From: Pirellulaceae bacterium
GTDB lineage: Bacteria; Planctomycetota; Planctomycetia; Pirellulales; Pirellulaceae
Direction: 5' to 3'
DNA: 64,000 nt
NCBI GenBank assembly: GCA_028280445.1
Contig: JANQLU010000008.1
Location: 62,001-126,000, forward strand
Within the stretch, counting starts at the first letter, position 1. Each line of letters begins with the position of its first letter. Shown piece by piece: positions 27,682 through 36,834 of the stretch. Under the pieces are notes generated by a model. That model saw nothing but the letters and a program-made list of their open reading frames with translations, was not told where the DNA came from and did no database searches. A program made the translations under genes and the position numbers.

Positions 27682-30600
27682 TCAATCGGCGGTTGGCAGA
27701 CCGACTTGAATAAACTGTCCGGGATTCAAAGAGTCTGCAACAAACCAACCGGGATTTCCATTTTTGTCTTTGCCAAGTTTGGCTCCTGATTGAGGCGGTG
27801 TAGATTCCAATTGGTTTTGGTATTTACTAAATCCGTCGCCAGGCATAAAGCCATAGCGTTGTGCTTCGATCACGGCATCGCGAGTCGCAGCCACGAATTG
27901 GTCGATGTGTTCTTTTTCGTGGGCCAAGGTTAGCAGGCAAGGGCGGTGGTCCCAGATGTGGATTCCACGCCGACGAAGTCCCGCAAAAAAGACTTCGCTG
28001 TAGACAAGTTCTTGTTCAAATTGAATTTTAAACAGCGAACCAAAGTGAGCGTGAAACAATGGCGCGTCGAGGTCGGCAAACATATTGTTCATTTCATCAG
28101 CCAAGTAGTCCGACAACTGGTTCAGCTCATCATACATTCGCTGGCCGCCCGCTTTCAGATGTTCCATGATGGCTTTTGACGCCGCCAGCGTGAGAGGGTG
28201 CCGGACAAACGTTCCGGCGTAGTACGTCATGCCGGTTTCTGGACGACTGTCGTCTCCATATTGCCAATAGCCGCCATCGAGGCCGTCCATGTAGCTTGCT
28301 CGACCCGCGACGATTCCGATTGGCATTCCTCCGCCAACGATTTTTCCATAGGACGCCAAATCCGCTTGAACTCCAAAATATTCTTGAGCTCCACCGAATC
28401 CGATTCGCAAACCGCTGATCACTTCGTCGAAAATCAAAGCGGCCGGTTCGTTTTCAGTCATCGCGCGAAGTTTGGTTAGAAACTCACGCGGTTGTAATTC
28501 GGGTTTGCGGCTTTGAACGGGTTCCACCAATACCGCTGCAATCTCATCAATGTTTTGCTGAATGATGTCGAGTGATTCATCGGTTCCGTAATCGAGAATC
28601 AACGTGTTGCCGACATGGGATTTAGGAATTCCTGTCGCCGCGGGAAAGCTTTTGAGTTTCTTCGACCCGCGAACGATGACTTCGTCGAGGATACCGTGGT
28701 AATCGCCATTGAACATCACAATCAAATCACGGCCGGTTGCATTCCTGGCGAGTCGAGTGCAACCAAGAACTGCTTCGCTGCCGGTATTGGAAAACGCCAT
28801 TCGCTCGCTACCAGTCAATTCACAAAACAGCTTGGCCACTTCGCCCGCCAACGGGGATTGTGGACCGATCGCGTAATCTGTTTGCAATTGTTGGCTGATT
28901 GCCTCAATGGTGACATCGTGGCCATGCCCAAGGAGGTTGGAACCAAAGCCGCACGTGAAGTCGATGTACTGGTTGCCATCGATATCCCAAAGGTAGACTC
29001 CTTTGGATTTGTCGACGACGATCGGATGGGTCATTTCTTTCATGTTGGGGCGGAACCCCGAAACGGTTCGCGGGTCCGCCATATATTTTCGATGTCGCTG
29101 CGCGTAAGATTTGCTGTTGGGCATCATGACATTGTTCATGCGAATCATTTCGTCGAGGGCCGCTTGCTGCTCAGCAGTGAGATCGTTGTCGTTGAGTCTG
29201 ACTCGCGCTGCGGCGCCGAACGCTTTGGGAGAATCCTCGCGCGTTGGCAAATCGGATGATTTCGTGGGTGCGGCAGAATTTGTCTTTGTGGTCGACGTTT
29301 CGCTTTTGACAGGTTCGGAAATCGGCCGCTGTGGTGTCGTTTGTAATGGTGGTACTGCCGGAGATTCCGCTGGCAGCGGCGGCATGATCGTTTGGCCAGA
29401 GAGCAGCTGTAACTGAGCGTGCATCAATTGCAGTTGGCTTTGGACGATTGCCTGAGTTGAGTTGCTTGCCACTGGAGTCGTCGGTGTCATATTTGCAAGT
29501 GTGACTGGCGCTGGTTGCGGCTCGGCGGAAGGAGCAGGATTGGGCTGTGGGACCGGTTGTTCCAACATTGTGGAATGTTGTACAGCCGTCGAGTTGGTTG
29601 TTGTTTCGGTTTGGGACGTTGTAATTGCTGAATTGCACGTCGGAGTTGTCACAAATTTGTCGCTGGGTAAATGGTTGTCGAGCCAGGTGGCCAAAGCGTC
29701 GACCGTCGTTGTTTCTTCGAGTAACTGCCGAAACGTGACGTCCAGTTCCATTTCTTTTTTGAGCGCTGTTGCTGTTTGCGTCAGTACCAACGAGTCGAGT
29801 CCCATTTCAAAGAACGTCGTGTCGCGGTCGAACTCGTCGAGGTCAAATCCTGAAGTGTTTTCAAAAACTGCTTGGATGGCGTTTACAATATTTGGAATTC
29901 GGCTCACGGCTGGCGGCTCCGGTGACGGAAGTTGTTGATTTGCAGGTTGAGAATATGATTTGTTGGGTGTGGTCGTTTCGAGTGTGGGGGGAACATTCGT
30001 AGCGGACGATCGAGTTTGTTGACTTGGTGGATCGAGAAAGTAATGTTTGCGCTGGAAAGCGTAAGTTGGCAGGCTCAGATGAACCGGTTTTTCTTTGCTT
30101 TGACCGTTGCTGGAAATCAGATTCCAGTCGATGGCTATGCCAGCCAACCAGAGTTGTGCTACGGCTGTCATCATGCACTGCCATTCGGTGTTGTTTTCAG
30201 CGTTGTCCGATAGCGTGGGGATGGCGATTTGATTTTTGGCATCCGTGGCATGTTGTTTGGCAAGCGTTGCCAATGTTTTTCGGGGACCCAATTCAACGAA
30301 TACTCGATTTGGATCTTCAGCCCACATCTGGGTGACTGCATCGGAAAATCGAACTGAAGCCCGCAGATGATTGGCCCAATAGGTCGGGTCGGTTGCCTGC
30401 TGATCGGTCATCCATTGACCGGTGACCGTTGAAAGGATCGGGATGCTCGGTGTTGTAAGTTGGAATTGGCTCACAAATTCGGAAAAGGGCTGAACAATTT
30501 CGCCCATCATCGGCGAGTGAAATGCGTGGGATGTATGCAAGTGACGGCAAGCGACATTTTTTGCTTCGAGTTGTCGTTGCAGTTTCGCGACTTGATCATC

Positions 30601-33600
30601 GGGGCCAGACACCACACACAGTTGGGGTCCGTTGTAGGAGCCGATGGCCATCTCGCCCCACAGCAGCGGCTGGACTTCGTCGCCTGGCAAACGAACACTC
30701 ATCATGCTGCCGCGCGGCAATGCCTGCATGGCTCGACCGCGCTCGGCAATCATTTGCAGGCCGGTTTCGAGCGTGAAAACACCAGCGACGCAAGCTGCCG
30801 CGAATTCACCGATAGAATGTCCCATCATCGCCGCAGGGCGAATGCCCCAGGCCTGCCAAACCTGAGCCAGTGAATAACCGATTGCGAACAAAGCGGGTTG
30901 TGTATAGCTCGTATTTTTGAGGATCTGTTGTGCTGACTCTTCGTTGTGCTTGGGTGGGAAAAGAATTTCACGAAGATCTTGTCCCAAAAGCGGAACAAGG
31001 ATTTCCGCGCAATGGTCCAGGTTGTTTTTGAATATTTTCGAATGGGCGTATAGGTTTTGGCCCATGCGGACGTACTGTGAGCCTTGACCTGGAAACATGA
31101 ACACGACGTCGCGTCGCGAGATCGATTTTCGTTGAACAAACCGTGGAGGTTTTTTTTGAGTCAATGTTTCGATGGCGTCGTCGACATGGTTAGTCACGAT
31201 TGCTGCACGGTAGGCGAATTCGCCGCGGCCTAATTGGAGTGTCGATGCAATCTCGTCGATATCGGTATTTTTATATTCTGGTAATACAGCCAACAGATTA
31301 TCGATGTTGGCATCGAGCGCCGCCGGTGTTTTTCCAGAAATTGGCAGTATCGAAAATGGAAGCTGGTTTTTTGATGCCGTATTTGAGTTATCCGCCGACG
31401 GCGTCGAAGTTGTTTGCCGCGAAGTATTCAACGGCGCTTCTTCGATGAGGATGTGAGCATTCGTTCCGCCGACGCCGAACGAACTGACACCAGCTCGACG
31501 CGGTTGTTCGGAACGTTTCCAGGGAGTCAGTTGTTGGCAGACAAAAAACGGGCTGCTGTCGAAATCGATCTGCGGGTTTGGGTTTTCAAAATTTAGCGTG
31601 GCCGGGATTTGTTCGTGGTACAGCGACAAAGAAGCTTTGATCAATCCGGCCACGCCTGCCGCGGCAACGGTGTGTCCAATGTTGCTTTTCACACTGCCAA
31701 TCGCACAGAATTGTTTGGCATCCGTTTGTGCCTGGAACACGGTTTGCAGCGCTGAAATTTCAATTGGATCGCCGACCGGTGTTGCTGTGCCATGAGCTTC
31801 GATGTAACCGATGGTTGTTGGATCAACATCGGCATTGGCGTGGGCCATCGCGATGGCGTCGGCTTGTCCTTGGATGCTGGGTGCGCTGAAACTTGCTTTT
31901 TCACCCCCATCGTTGTTGATGCCGTACCCTTTGATCACTGCATAAATTCGATCGCGATTTTCGATGGCGTCCTCAAGACATTTGACGACGACCAATCCCG
32001 CGCCATCACAAAACAGGGTTCCAGCCGCGTTGGCGTCAAACGGTCGACAATGACCGTCTGGTGTGAAAATGCTGCCTTCCTGAAACAGGTGACCACTGTT
32101 TTGTGGGAACGTAATCGAAACACCTCCTGCCAGCGCGGCGCTGCAATGACCTGCTGCGAGACTTTTGCAGGCTTCGATCAGTGCGACCAACGAGGTCGAA
32201 CACGCAGTGTTGACATTGATTGCCGGACCGGTGAGATTCAGCGCATGGGCAATGCGAGTCGCAATGTAGTCTTTTTCGTTGTAAATTCCGGCTTGAAATT
32301 CACCGCCGATACCGACGATGTCCGCTTGGCTGAGGACGTTTTTAAAGAAATAGGTGTTGGTATAAGCGCCTGCCCAAACTCCAATCTTTTGATCGGTTTT
32401 GTCGGGGATGATTCCTGCGTCCTCCAATGCTGTCCAGGCCAATTCGAGGAGGACTCGCTGTTGCGGGTCCGTGAGTTCGGCAATGCGAGGTGTTGTGTTA
32501 AAGAACCGTGCATCAAACTCCGTTGCATTGTCGATGATGCCGCGCGCTGGAACGTAATCACTGGAAGTCGTTTCTCGAGGATCGAGTGTTGAGTCGAGTT
32601 CGGCAGAGTCGAAAAATTTGATCGATTCACGACCCTCGACGAGGTTGTTCCAAAATTGTTTGACATTCGCGGCGCCAGGCATTCGTGCGGACATCCCGAC
32701 GATGGCGAATTGTCCGGAGCCGGTCGTGTTTTCATGTTTGCTGTTGCGGAATTTTTCGATCAGTGTTTGTTTGCGTTGTGCCAAGCTGAGAAACGCTGCA
32801 ATGGTTGGGTTGTCGAAAAACTCGGCAGTGGTGACAACGATGCTCATCACTTTTTTGACTTGAGCAACCGTGGTGGCTGCGCGTAGTGATGTTCCACCCA
32901 GTTCGAAAAAGTTGTCGTGGATGCCGACCGAGTCAACTTGAAGTGTTTCACACCAAATTTTGGCAAGTTGTTTTTCGAGTTCTGATTGTGCTGGAACGAA
33001 GTCGGTTGCGAGATCGGGTCGCGCAGTCGACGGCGGAGCAAATGCTTTGCGATCCAGTTTACCGCTTGGGGTGTAGTGGAATTGGTCAACAGTAACGATC
33101 ACGTTGGGGACCATGTAGGTCGGCAATGTTTTGGAGATAGCTTCCCGGATTTGCGCTATATCGGGTTGTTGTTTTTCAATGGCGAGCAAGTAACCGACGA
33201 GACGTTTGTCGCCAGGACGGTCTTCACGCAGAACAGTGGCGGCTCGTCGGACACCGGGCTGCATCGCCAACGCTGCGTCGATTTCTCCCAGTTCGACTCG
33301 ATGCCCATCGATTTTGATTTGGCCGTCCATGCGTCCCAAATGTTCAAATTCGCCTGTTTCAGTAATTTGCGCCAGATCACCGGTGCGATAAACTTTTTCG
33401 CCGTTGAATTTGATGAATTTTTCGGCAGTCAGTTTATCGCGTTTGAGATAGCCGAGCGTGACACCATCACCACCGATCAACAGTTCACCAGGCGTTTCCG
33501 GCTGGCACAAATTATTTTGTTCATCGACGATGTACATCGACGTGTTTGCAATCGGTTGCCCGATCAAAATTCGGTCTTGATCGTTGGTGATTTGTTTGGC

Positions 33601-34560
33601 CGATGACCAAACGGTTGTTTCCGTTGGGCCGTAAAGGTTCCAAAGTTGTCCACACCGCTCAAGCAACGGGTTGATTAAATCGCGTGGCAGTGGTTCTCCA
33701 CCGCTGAAAAAGGACAGATGTTTACCGCCGGAAAAATCAGATTCGAGAATCATCCGCCACATGGCCGGAGTGGCTTGCATCACCGTGATTTCATGTTGCT
33801 CAATGGCATTGACCAACGCGACTCTGTCTTTTGCGGTCGCGCGATCTACGATTGCGAGGCTACCCCCGGCAATCAGCGGGAGAAACATTTCGCAGACGGA
33901 AATGTCAAATGACAAAGTCGTTGTTGCCAGGATTCGATCGTTTGCCGTAAACCCGGGTGTTTGAACCATCGAGGACAGCATATTGACGACGGCTTGGTGG
34001 GGAACTAAGACACCTTTGGGTTTTCCAGTCGAACCCGATGTATAAATGACATACGCGACGTCTGTTTCGGCTTGCAATTCAGGGAGTTGAACCAGCGCGT
34101 TTTGAACCGATTCTATTTTAGCGCTGTCACGATCCACGATTGTCGTTGGCACATCGAATTGTTGCACGATGGGAATTTGGTTGGCGTGGGCAATGATGTG
34201 TTTGACTTCGGAGTTTTCGATCATGTAGGCCAGTCGATCGACCGGATAGTCTGGATCCAGCGGAACATATCCAGCGCCGCTTTTCATAATGCCAACCAAC
34301 AGCACCGGTGTGTCGAGGTTGCGATCGCAGCAAAGTCCAATGAGATCGCCACGACCAACTCCGTTTGAACAAAGATATTTTGCAATTTGGTCGCTTTTGT
34401 CGTCGAGTTCCCGGTAGGTTTGCTGAGTCTGGCCGCAAACAACGGCAATTGCATCGGGTGTCACTACGCATTGTCGGTGAATGAGCGCAGGCAGCGAAAC
34501 ACGCGGATAGTCGCGATGTGTTTTCTCATTCGTCCGTTGGTAAATTTGTTCGTTGGCCAT
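27682..34560 (-). CDS. Hybrid NRPS/PKS/aminotransferase megasynthase: A-T-KS-AT-ACP-AMT
   Basis: 2292 residues. Adenylation domain 20-510 (YTSGSTGKPKG; code residues D-I-C-Q-F-G-L-V-W, close to glycine); carrier 525-590 (GGTS, S558); ketosynthase 616-1045 (C787 in ACSTS, H923 in EAHGT, H963 in NIGHT); acyltransferase 1150-1450 (S1249 in GHSIGE; HAFHS at 1345-1349, the malonyl-CoA form); ACP 1560-1632 (S1590 in GLDS); a Pro/Thr/Gln linker 1633-1780; class III PLP aminotransferase of the glutamate-semialdehyde type 1785-2245 (FDEVISG, Schiff-base K2073 in YGKIVGGG). There is no KR, DH or ER. The tail GNPGWFVADSLNPGQF resembles linkers that precede condensation domains in McyE/ItuA-type enzymes. 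It starts 6 bases after the PPTase stop. Confidence 0.95.
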   Translation of the reverse strand: MANEQIYQRTNEKTHRDYPRVSLPALIHRQCVVTPDAIAVVCGQTQQTYRELDDKSDQIAKYLCSNGVGRGDLIGLCCDRNLDTPVLLVGIMKSGAGYVPLDPDYPVDRLAYMIENSEVKHIIAHANQIPIVQQFDVPTTIVDRDSAKIESVQNALVQLPELQAETDVAYVIYTSGSTGKPKGVLVPHQAVVNMLSSMVQTPGFTANDRILATTTLSFDISVCEMFLPLIAGGSLAIVDRATAKDRVALVNAIEQHEITVMQATPAMWRMILESDFSGGKHLSFFSGGEPLPRDLINPLLERCGQLWNLYGPTETTVWSSAKQITNDQDRILIGQPIANTSMYIVDEQNNLCQPETPGELLIGGDGVTLGYLKRDKLTAEKFIKFNGEKVYRTGDLAQITETGEFEHLGRMDGQIKIDGHRVELGEIDAALAMQPGVRRAATVLREDRPGDKRLVGYLLAIEKQQPDIAQIREAISKTLPTYMVPNVIVTVDQFHYTPSGKLDRKAFAPPSTARPDLATDFVPAQSELEKQLAKIWCETLQVDSVGIHDNFFELGGTSLRAATTVAQVKKVMSIVVTTAEFFDNPTIAAFLSLAQRKQTLIEKFRNSKHENTTGSGQFAIVGMSARMPGAANVKQFWNNLVEGRESIKFFDSAELDSTLDPRETTSSDYVPARGIIDNATEFDARFFNTTPRIAELTDPQQRVLLELAWTALEDAGIIPDKTDQKIGVWAGAYTNTYFFKNVLSQADIVGIGGEFQAGIYNEKDYIATRIAHALNLTGPAINVNTACSTSLVALIEACKSLAAGHCSAALAGGVSITFPQNSGHLFQEGSIFTPDGHCRPFDANAAGTLFCDGAGLVVVKCLEDAIENRDRIYAVIKGYGINNDGGEKASFSAPSIQGQADAIAMAHANADVDPTTIGYIEAHGTATPVGDPIEISALQTVFQAQTDAKQFCAIGSVKSNIGHTVAAAGVAGLIKASLSLYHEQIPATLNFENPNPQIDFDSSPFFVCQQLTPWKRSEQPRRAGVSSFGVGGTNAHILIEEAPLNTSRQTTSTPSADNSNTASKNQLPFSILPISGKTPAALDANIDNLLAVLPEYKNTDIDEIASTLQLGRGEFAYRAAIVTNHVDDAIETLTQKKPPRFVQRKSISRRDVVFMFPGQGSQYVRMGQNLYAHSKIFKNNLDHCAEILVPLLGQDLREILFPPKHNEESAQQILKNTSYTQPALFAIGYSLAQVWQAWGIRPAAMMGHSIGEFAAACVAGVFTLETGLQMIAERGRAMQALPRGSMMSVRLPGDEVQPLLWGEMAIGSYNGPQLCVVSGPDDQVAKLQRQLEAKNVACRHLHTSHAFHSPMMGEIVQPFSEFVSQFQLTTPSIPILSTVTGQWMTDQQATDPTYWANHLRASVRFSDAVTQMWAEDPNRVFVELGPRKTLATLAKQHATDAKNQIAIPTLSDNAENNTEWQCMMTAVAQLWLAGIAIDWNLISSNGQSKEKPVHLSLPTYAFQRKHYFLDPPSQQTRSSATNVPPTLETTTPNKSYSQPANQQLPSPEPPAVSRIPNIVNAIQAVFENTSGFDLDEFDRDTTFFEMGLDSLVLTQTATALKKEMELDVTFRQLLEETTTVDALATWLDNHLPSDKFVTTPTCNSAITTSQTETTTNSTAVQHSTMLEQPVPQPNPAPSAEPQPAPVTLANMTPTTPVASNSTQAIVQSQLQLMHAQLQLLSGQTIMPPLPAESPAVPPLQTTPQRPISEPVKSETSTTKTNSAAPTKSSDLPTREDSPKAFGAAARVRLNDNDLTAEQQAALDEMIRMNNVMMPNSKSYAQRHRKYMADPRTVSGFRPNMKEMTHPIVVDKSKGVYLWDIDGNQYIDFTCGFGSNLLGHGHDVTIEAISQQLQTDYAIGPQSPLAGEVAKLFCELTGSERMAFSNTGSEAVLGCTRLARNATGRDLIVMFNGDYHGILDEVIVRGSKKLKSFPAATGIPKSHVGNTLILDYGTDESLDIIQQNIDEIAAVLVEPVQSRKPELQPREFLTKLRAMTENEPAALIFDEVISGLRIGFGGAQEYFGVQADLASYGKIVGGGMPIGIVAGRASYMDGLDGGYWQYGDDSRPETGMTYYAGTFVRHPLTLAASKAIMEHLKAGGQRMYDELNQLSDYLADEMNNMFADLDAPLFHAHFGSLFKIQFEQELVYSEVFFAGLRRRGIHIWDHRPCLLTLAHEKEHIDQFVAATRDAVIEAQRYGFMPGDGFSKYQNQLESTPPQSGAKLGKDKNGNPGWFVADSLNPGQFIQVGLPTAD

Positions 34561-34566
34561 TTCGTT

Positions 34567-35241
34567 CTAGCGGTTGATCCAGGTGGCAGTGAACGCGTCT
34601 GTTGCACTGAAGTGAAAAAGAACTTTGAGCCGTTGGATGGGAAGATCTGGTGTAGCCTCGCAGTTGGTCGATGCCCAGAGGTATTTCGGATTTGCATCTT
34701 CGATCGTGATCTGGTTGAAATCCAAATATTGTTTCGTTAGCGGGTACCAGCATTTGAAAAATGCTTCTTTCGCAGAAAACACAAGCGTGAAAATTTGGTT
34801 CGGGAGCAAGCGGGTTGCTTGAGCGATTTTCCATTCAGTAACCGTCGCGATTTCTGGTTCGAGCAAATTTCGCGTTTCAGTATTTACTAGAGGTTCGGTA
34901 TCAATGCCGATGGAATTCAGATGCGTTTTTCGACCGATGGCCACCCACGTCCAACGGTCGCTATGTGAGATGGAACCGGCAAAACCGGCGGGCCAGACGG
35001 GTGTGCGATCCTCGGCGCGACCGACCGTTTCTTGACAGCCCAATTGTTGCAAAAGTGCTTGGGCATTTTTTCTGCCTTTTCGAAATTCCTGTTCGCGTTT
35101 TGTGCGTGGTGTTGCGGGATCGTTTTTGGCGATGCGCGTATGAATTTGACTTGGCAGGATTGCAGATATGTATCGGCTGAGAGATGGATACTCGCGAACG
35201 AGTGTGTTGTGTTTTTTAAATATGGGATGAGTCGTAGGCAT
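34567..35241 (-). CDS. 4'-phosphopantetheinyl transferase (EntD/Sfp superfamily)
   Basis: 224 residues. PPTase motifs are in order: GFAGSISHSDRW (about 115-126), GIDTEP (about 141-146) and FSAKEAFFKCWYPLT (about 182-196), whose acidic residues bind Mg and CoA. The length and FSAKE motif fit the EntD-like subgroup. The enzyme activates carrier domains by attaching the phosphopantetheine arm. The operon encodes three carriers (S558 and S1590 of the hybrid, S1035 of the C-A-T protein), so this is presumably their dedicated activator. It is the first gene of the biosynthetic operon. The start ATG at 35241 has a weak GGAAG 8 bases upstream. Confidence 0.92.
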   Translation of the reverse strand: MPTTHPIFKKHNTLVREYPSLSRYISAILPSQIHTRIAKNDPATPRTKREQEFRKGRKNAQALLQQLGCQETVGRAEDRTPVWPAGFAGSISHSDRWTWVAIGRKTHLNSIGIDTEPLVNTETRNLLEPEIATVTEWKIAQATRLLPNQIFTLVFSAKEAFFKCWYPLTKQYLDFNQITIEDANPKYLWASTNCEATPDLPIQRLKVLFHFSATDAFTATWINR

Positions 35242-35646
35242 CGGATTGCTTCCGAGCGAGGAAAGGATAAGTTCTCGTAAAACGTAGGTTCCAGTACGCG
35301 AGCGGCGGCAGAGATTTGCTAGAGTTCACATGATGATCAGCGCGATTCGATAATCAGTCAGGTTAAGATGATTGTGTTGATTAGTCTGTCAGAATAGCTC
35401 GTTTTTTCGGTGAGTTTGCGAACCATCATTGGTGACGAGACTTTGTGTGCGTGGAGCACACAAAGGGAGGGCGAGGCTCCTGCCGAGCCGTGTTGTGAGG
35501 AGTGCGTGAGCCACCCGTGAGCGGCAAGGCATTGTGAGCGGCAAGGCGCTAGCCGCCGGTTCGGTAGTGTTTTGTACCGGCGGCTAGCGCCTAGCTGCTC
35601 ACAGGATCAGGCTCGGCGGGAGCCTCGCCCTCCCGAACAAAACGCA
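35242..35646. repeat. Intergenic region: biosynthetic operon promoter side and complete family 1 repeat
   Basis: 405 bases. 35467-35637 is a large inverted structure: GAGGCTCCTGCCGAGCCG near 35471, then GGCAAGGCGCTAGCCGCCGG (35540-35559), a loop, CCGGCGGCTAGCGCC (35578-35592), CTCACAGGAT, and GGCTCGGCGGGAGCCTCGCC near 35610-35629. It is nested palindromes with long complementary arms. The PPTase promoter must lie within 35242-35460; I could not pin down boxes. Confidence 0.8.
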
Positions 35647-36834
35647 CTACTTGAGAACATGTGCACCGCGAGCCGGTTTTGTTAGGAAGCAATCTGCGAC
35701 GATTCCCGTTTGATTTTGGTAGTCGCTCATCACGCGACGAACGATGGCGTCGGCTCGATTGGCGTCGACCAGGCTCACGGTGCAACCTCCAAACCCTCCT
35801 CCAGTCATTCGCGAACCGTAGACTCCTCCCGATCGGCCAATGGATTGCGCGATCTCGACCAACGCGTCGAGTTCGTGGCAACTCACTTGATAATGATCGC
35901 GCAACGAGTTGTGGCTTTGATACATCAATTCACCAAACGTTTCAAAGTCGTTTTGTCGAAGGACTTGGACAGCCTGAAGCGTGCGTTGAATTTCACTGAC
36001 CACATGTTTCGACCGATTGATTTCTGTCGGTGACAGGCCGTGTTGCTGTGCATCGAGATCCTGTTGGGAAACGTCTCGCCAGCTTTTTTGGGCAAGTTTT
36101 TTGAGTGCGGAGTCGCATTCGCTTCGCCGTTTGGCATACTCACCATCGGCAAGTTGATGTTTGACATTGGAATTGGTGATCAGGATAGCGACGTTTGTCG
36201 ACTCCAATGGGACGTGTTGAAATTTTTGAGTTTGGCAGTCAATCAGCAATAGTTGATTAGCAGTAGCCAGGACACTTGTGAATTGATCCATGATGCCACA
36301 AGGCACTCCGACGAATTCATGTTCGGCACGTTGGCAAAGCAGGGCCTTTTGTGGGCCGGTCAGTGTGTGGCCGGTGAGTTGTTCGAGTGTTGTTGCGATG
36401 GCGACTTCGAGAGCGGCGCTGCTGGAAAGGCCGCTGCCGAGCGGAACTGTTGAATGAATCACGGCTTCGAACGAAGGGATTTCGATGCCCAATTCCTGGA
36501 AGCCGGCGATGACGCCTTGGACGTAGTTGCGCCAGCCCGCGGTTGGGTCCGGTGTTGCAGTGTTGTCGAGATCCAGCTCAAAACTTTCGTCGAGTTGAAG
36601 GCTTTTGAAACTGCAACAACGTTTGGCAGTTTTCAATTTGCCGGCGGCGATCACGACGTACTGCTGGATTGCCATCGGCAGCACAAAACCATCGTTGTAA
36701 TCGATGTGTTCGCCAATCAAGTTAACACGACCGGGCGCTGCGACGGCGGTGGCAAGCGGCGATGAAAGTTTGCGAACGAGCGGTTCGAGTTCGATAACTG
36801 ACAATGGGATCTGCTGAGGGTTAAGTTTTTCCAA
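35647..36834 (-). CDS. galK: Galactokinase
   Basis: 395 residues of the GHMP kinase superfamily. The galactokinase signature GRVNLIGEHIDYNDG is at about 35-49, the ATP-binding loop PLGSGLSSSAALEVA at about 130-144, and the third motif MTGGGFGGCTVSL near 343. It phosphorylates alpha-D-galactose to galactose 1-phosphate in the Leloir pathway. The only in-frame start near is TTG 36834 (a stop in this frame lies just upstream), giving a 14-base overlap with the 3' end of the glycosylase gene. Translation is thus likely coupled to an unrelated DNA repair gene. No other Leloir gene is in the window. The length is normal for the family. Confidence 0.93.
   Translation of the reverse strand: MEKLNPQQIPLSVIELEPLVRKLSSPLATAVAAPGRVNLIGEHIDYNDGFVLPMAIQQYVVIAAGKLKTAKRCCSFKSLQLDESFELDLDNTATPDPTAGWRNYVQGVIAGFQELGIEIPSFEAVIHSTVPLGSGLSSSAALEVAIATTLEQLTGHTLTGPQKALLCQRAEHEFVGVPCGIMDQFTSVLATANQLLLIDCQTQKFQHVPLESTNVAILITNSNVKHQLADGEYAKRRSECDSALKKLAQKSWRDVSQQDLDAQQHGLSPTEINRSKHVVSEIQRTLQAVQVLRQNDFETFGELMYQSHNSLRDHYQVSCHELDALVEIAQSIGRSGGVYGSRMTGGGFGGCTVSLVDANRADAIVRRVMSDYQNQTGIVADCFLTKPARGAHVLK

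Noticed and set aside
35467-35637. CRISPR array or attenuator
   Set aside because: Units are inverted, not direct, with no regular spacers, and recur elsewhere in the window; better explained as a dispersed palindromic element.
35647-36834. Other GHMP kinase (mevalonate or homoserine kinase)
   Set aside because: The GRVNLIGEHIDYNDG signature is specific to galactokinases.
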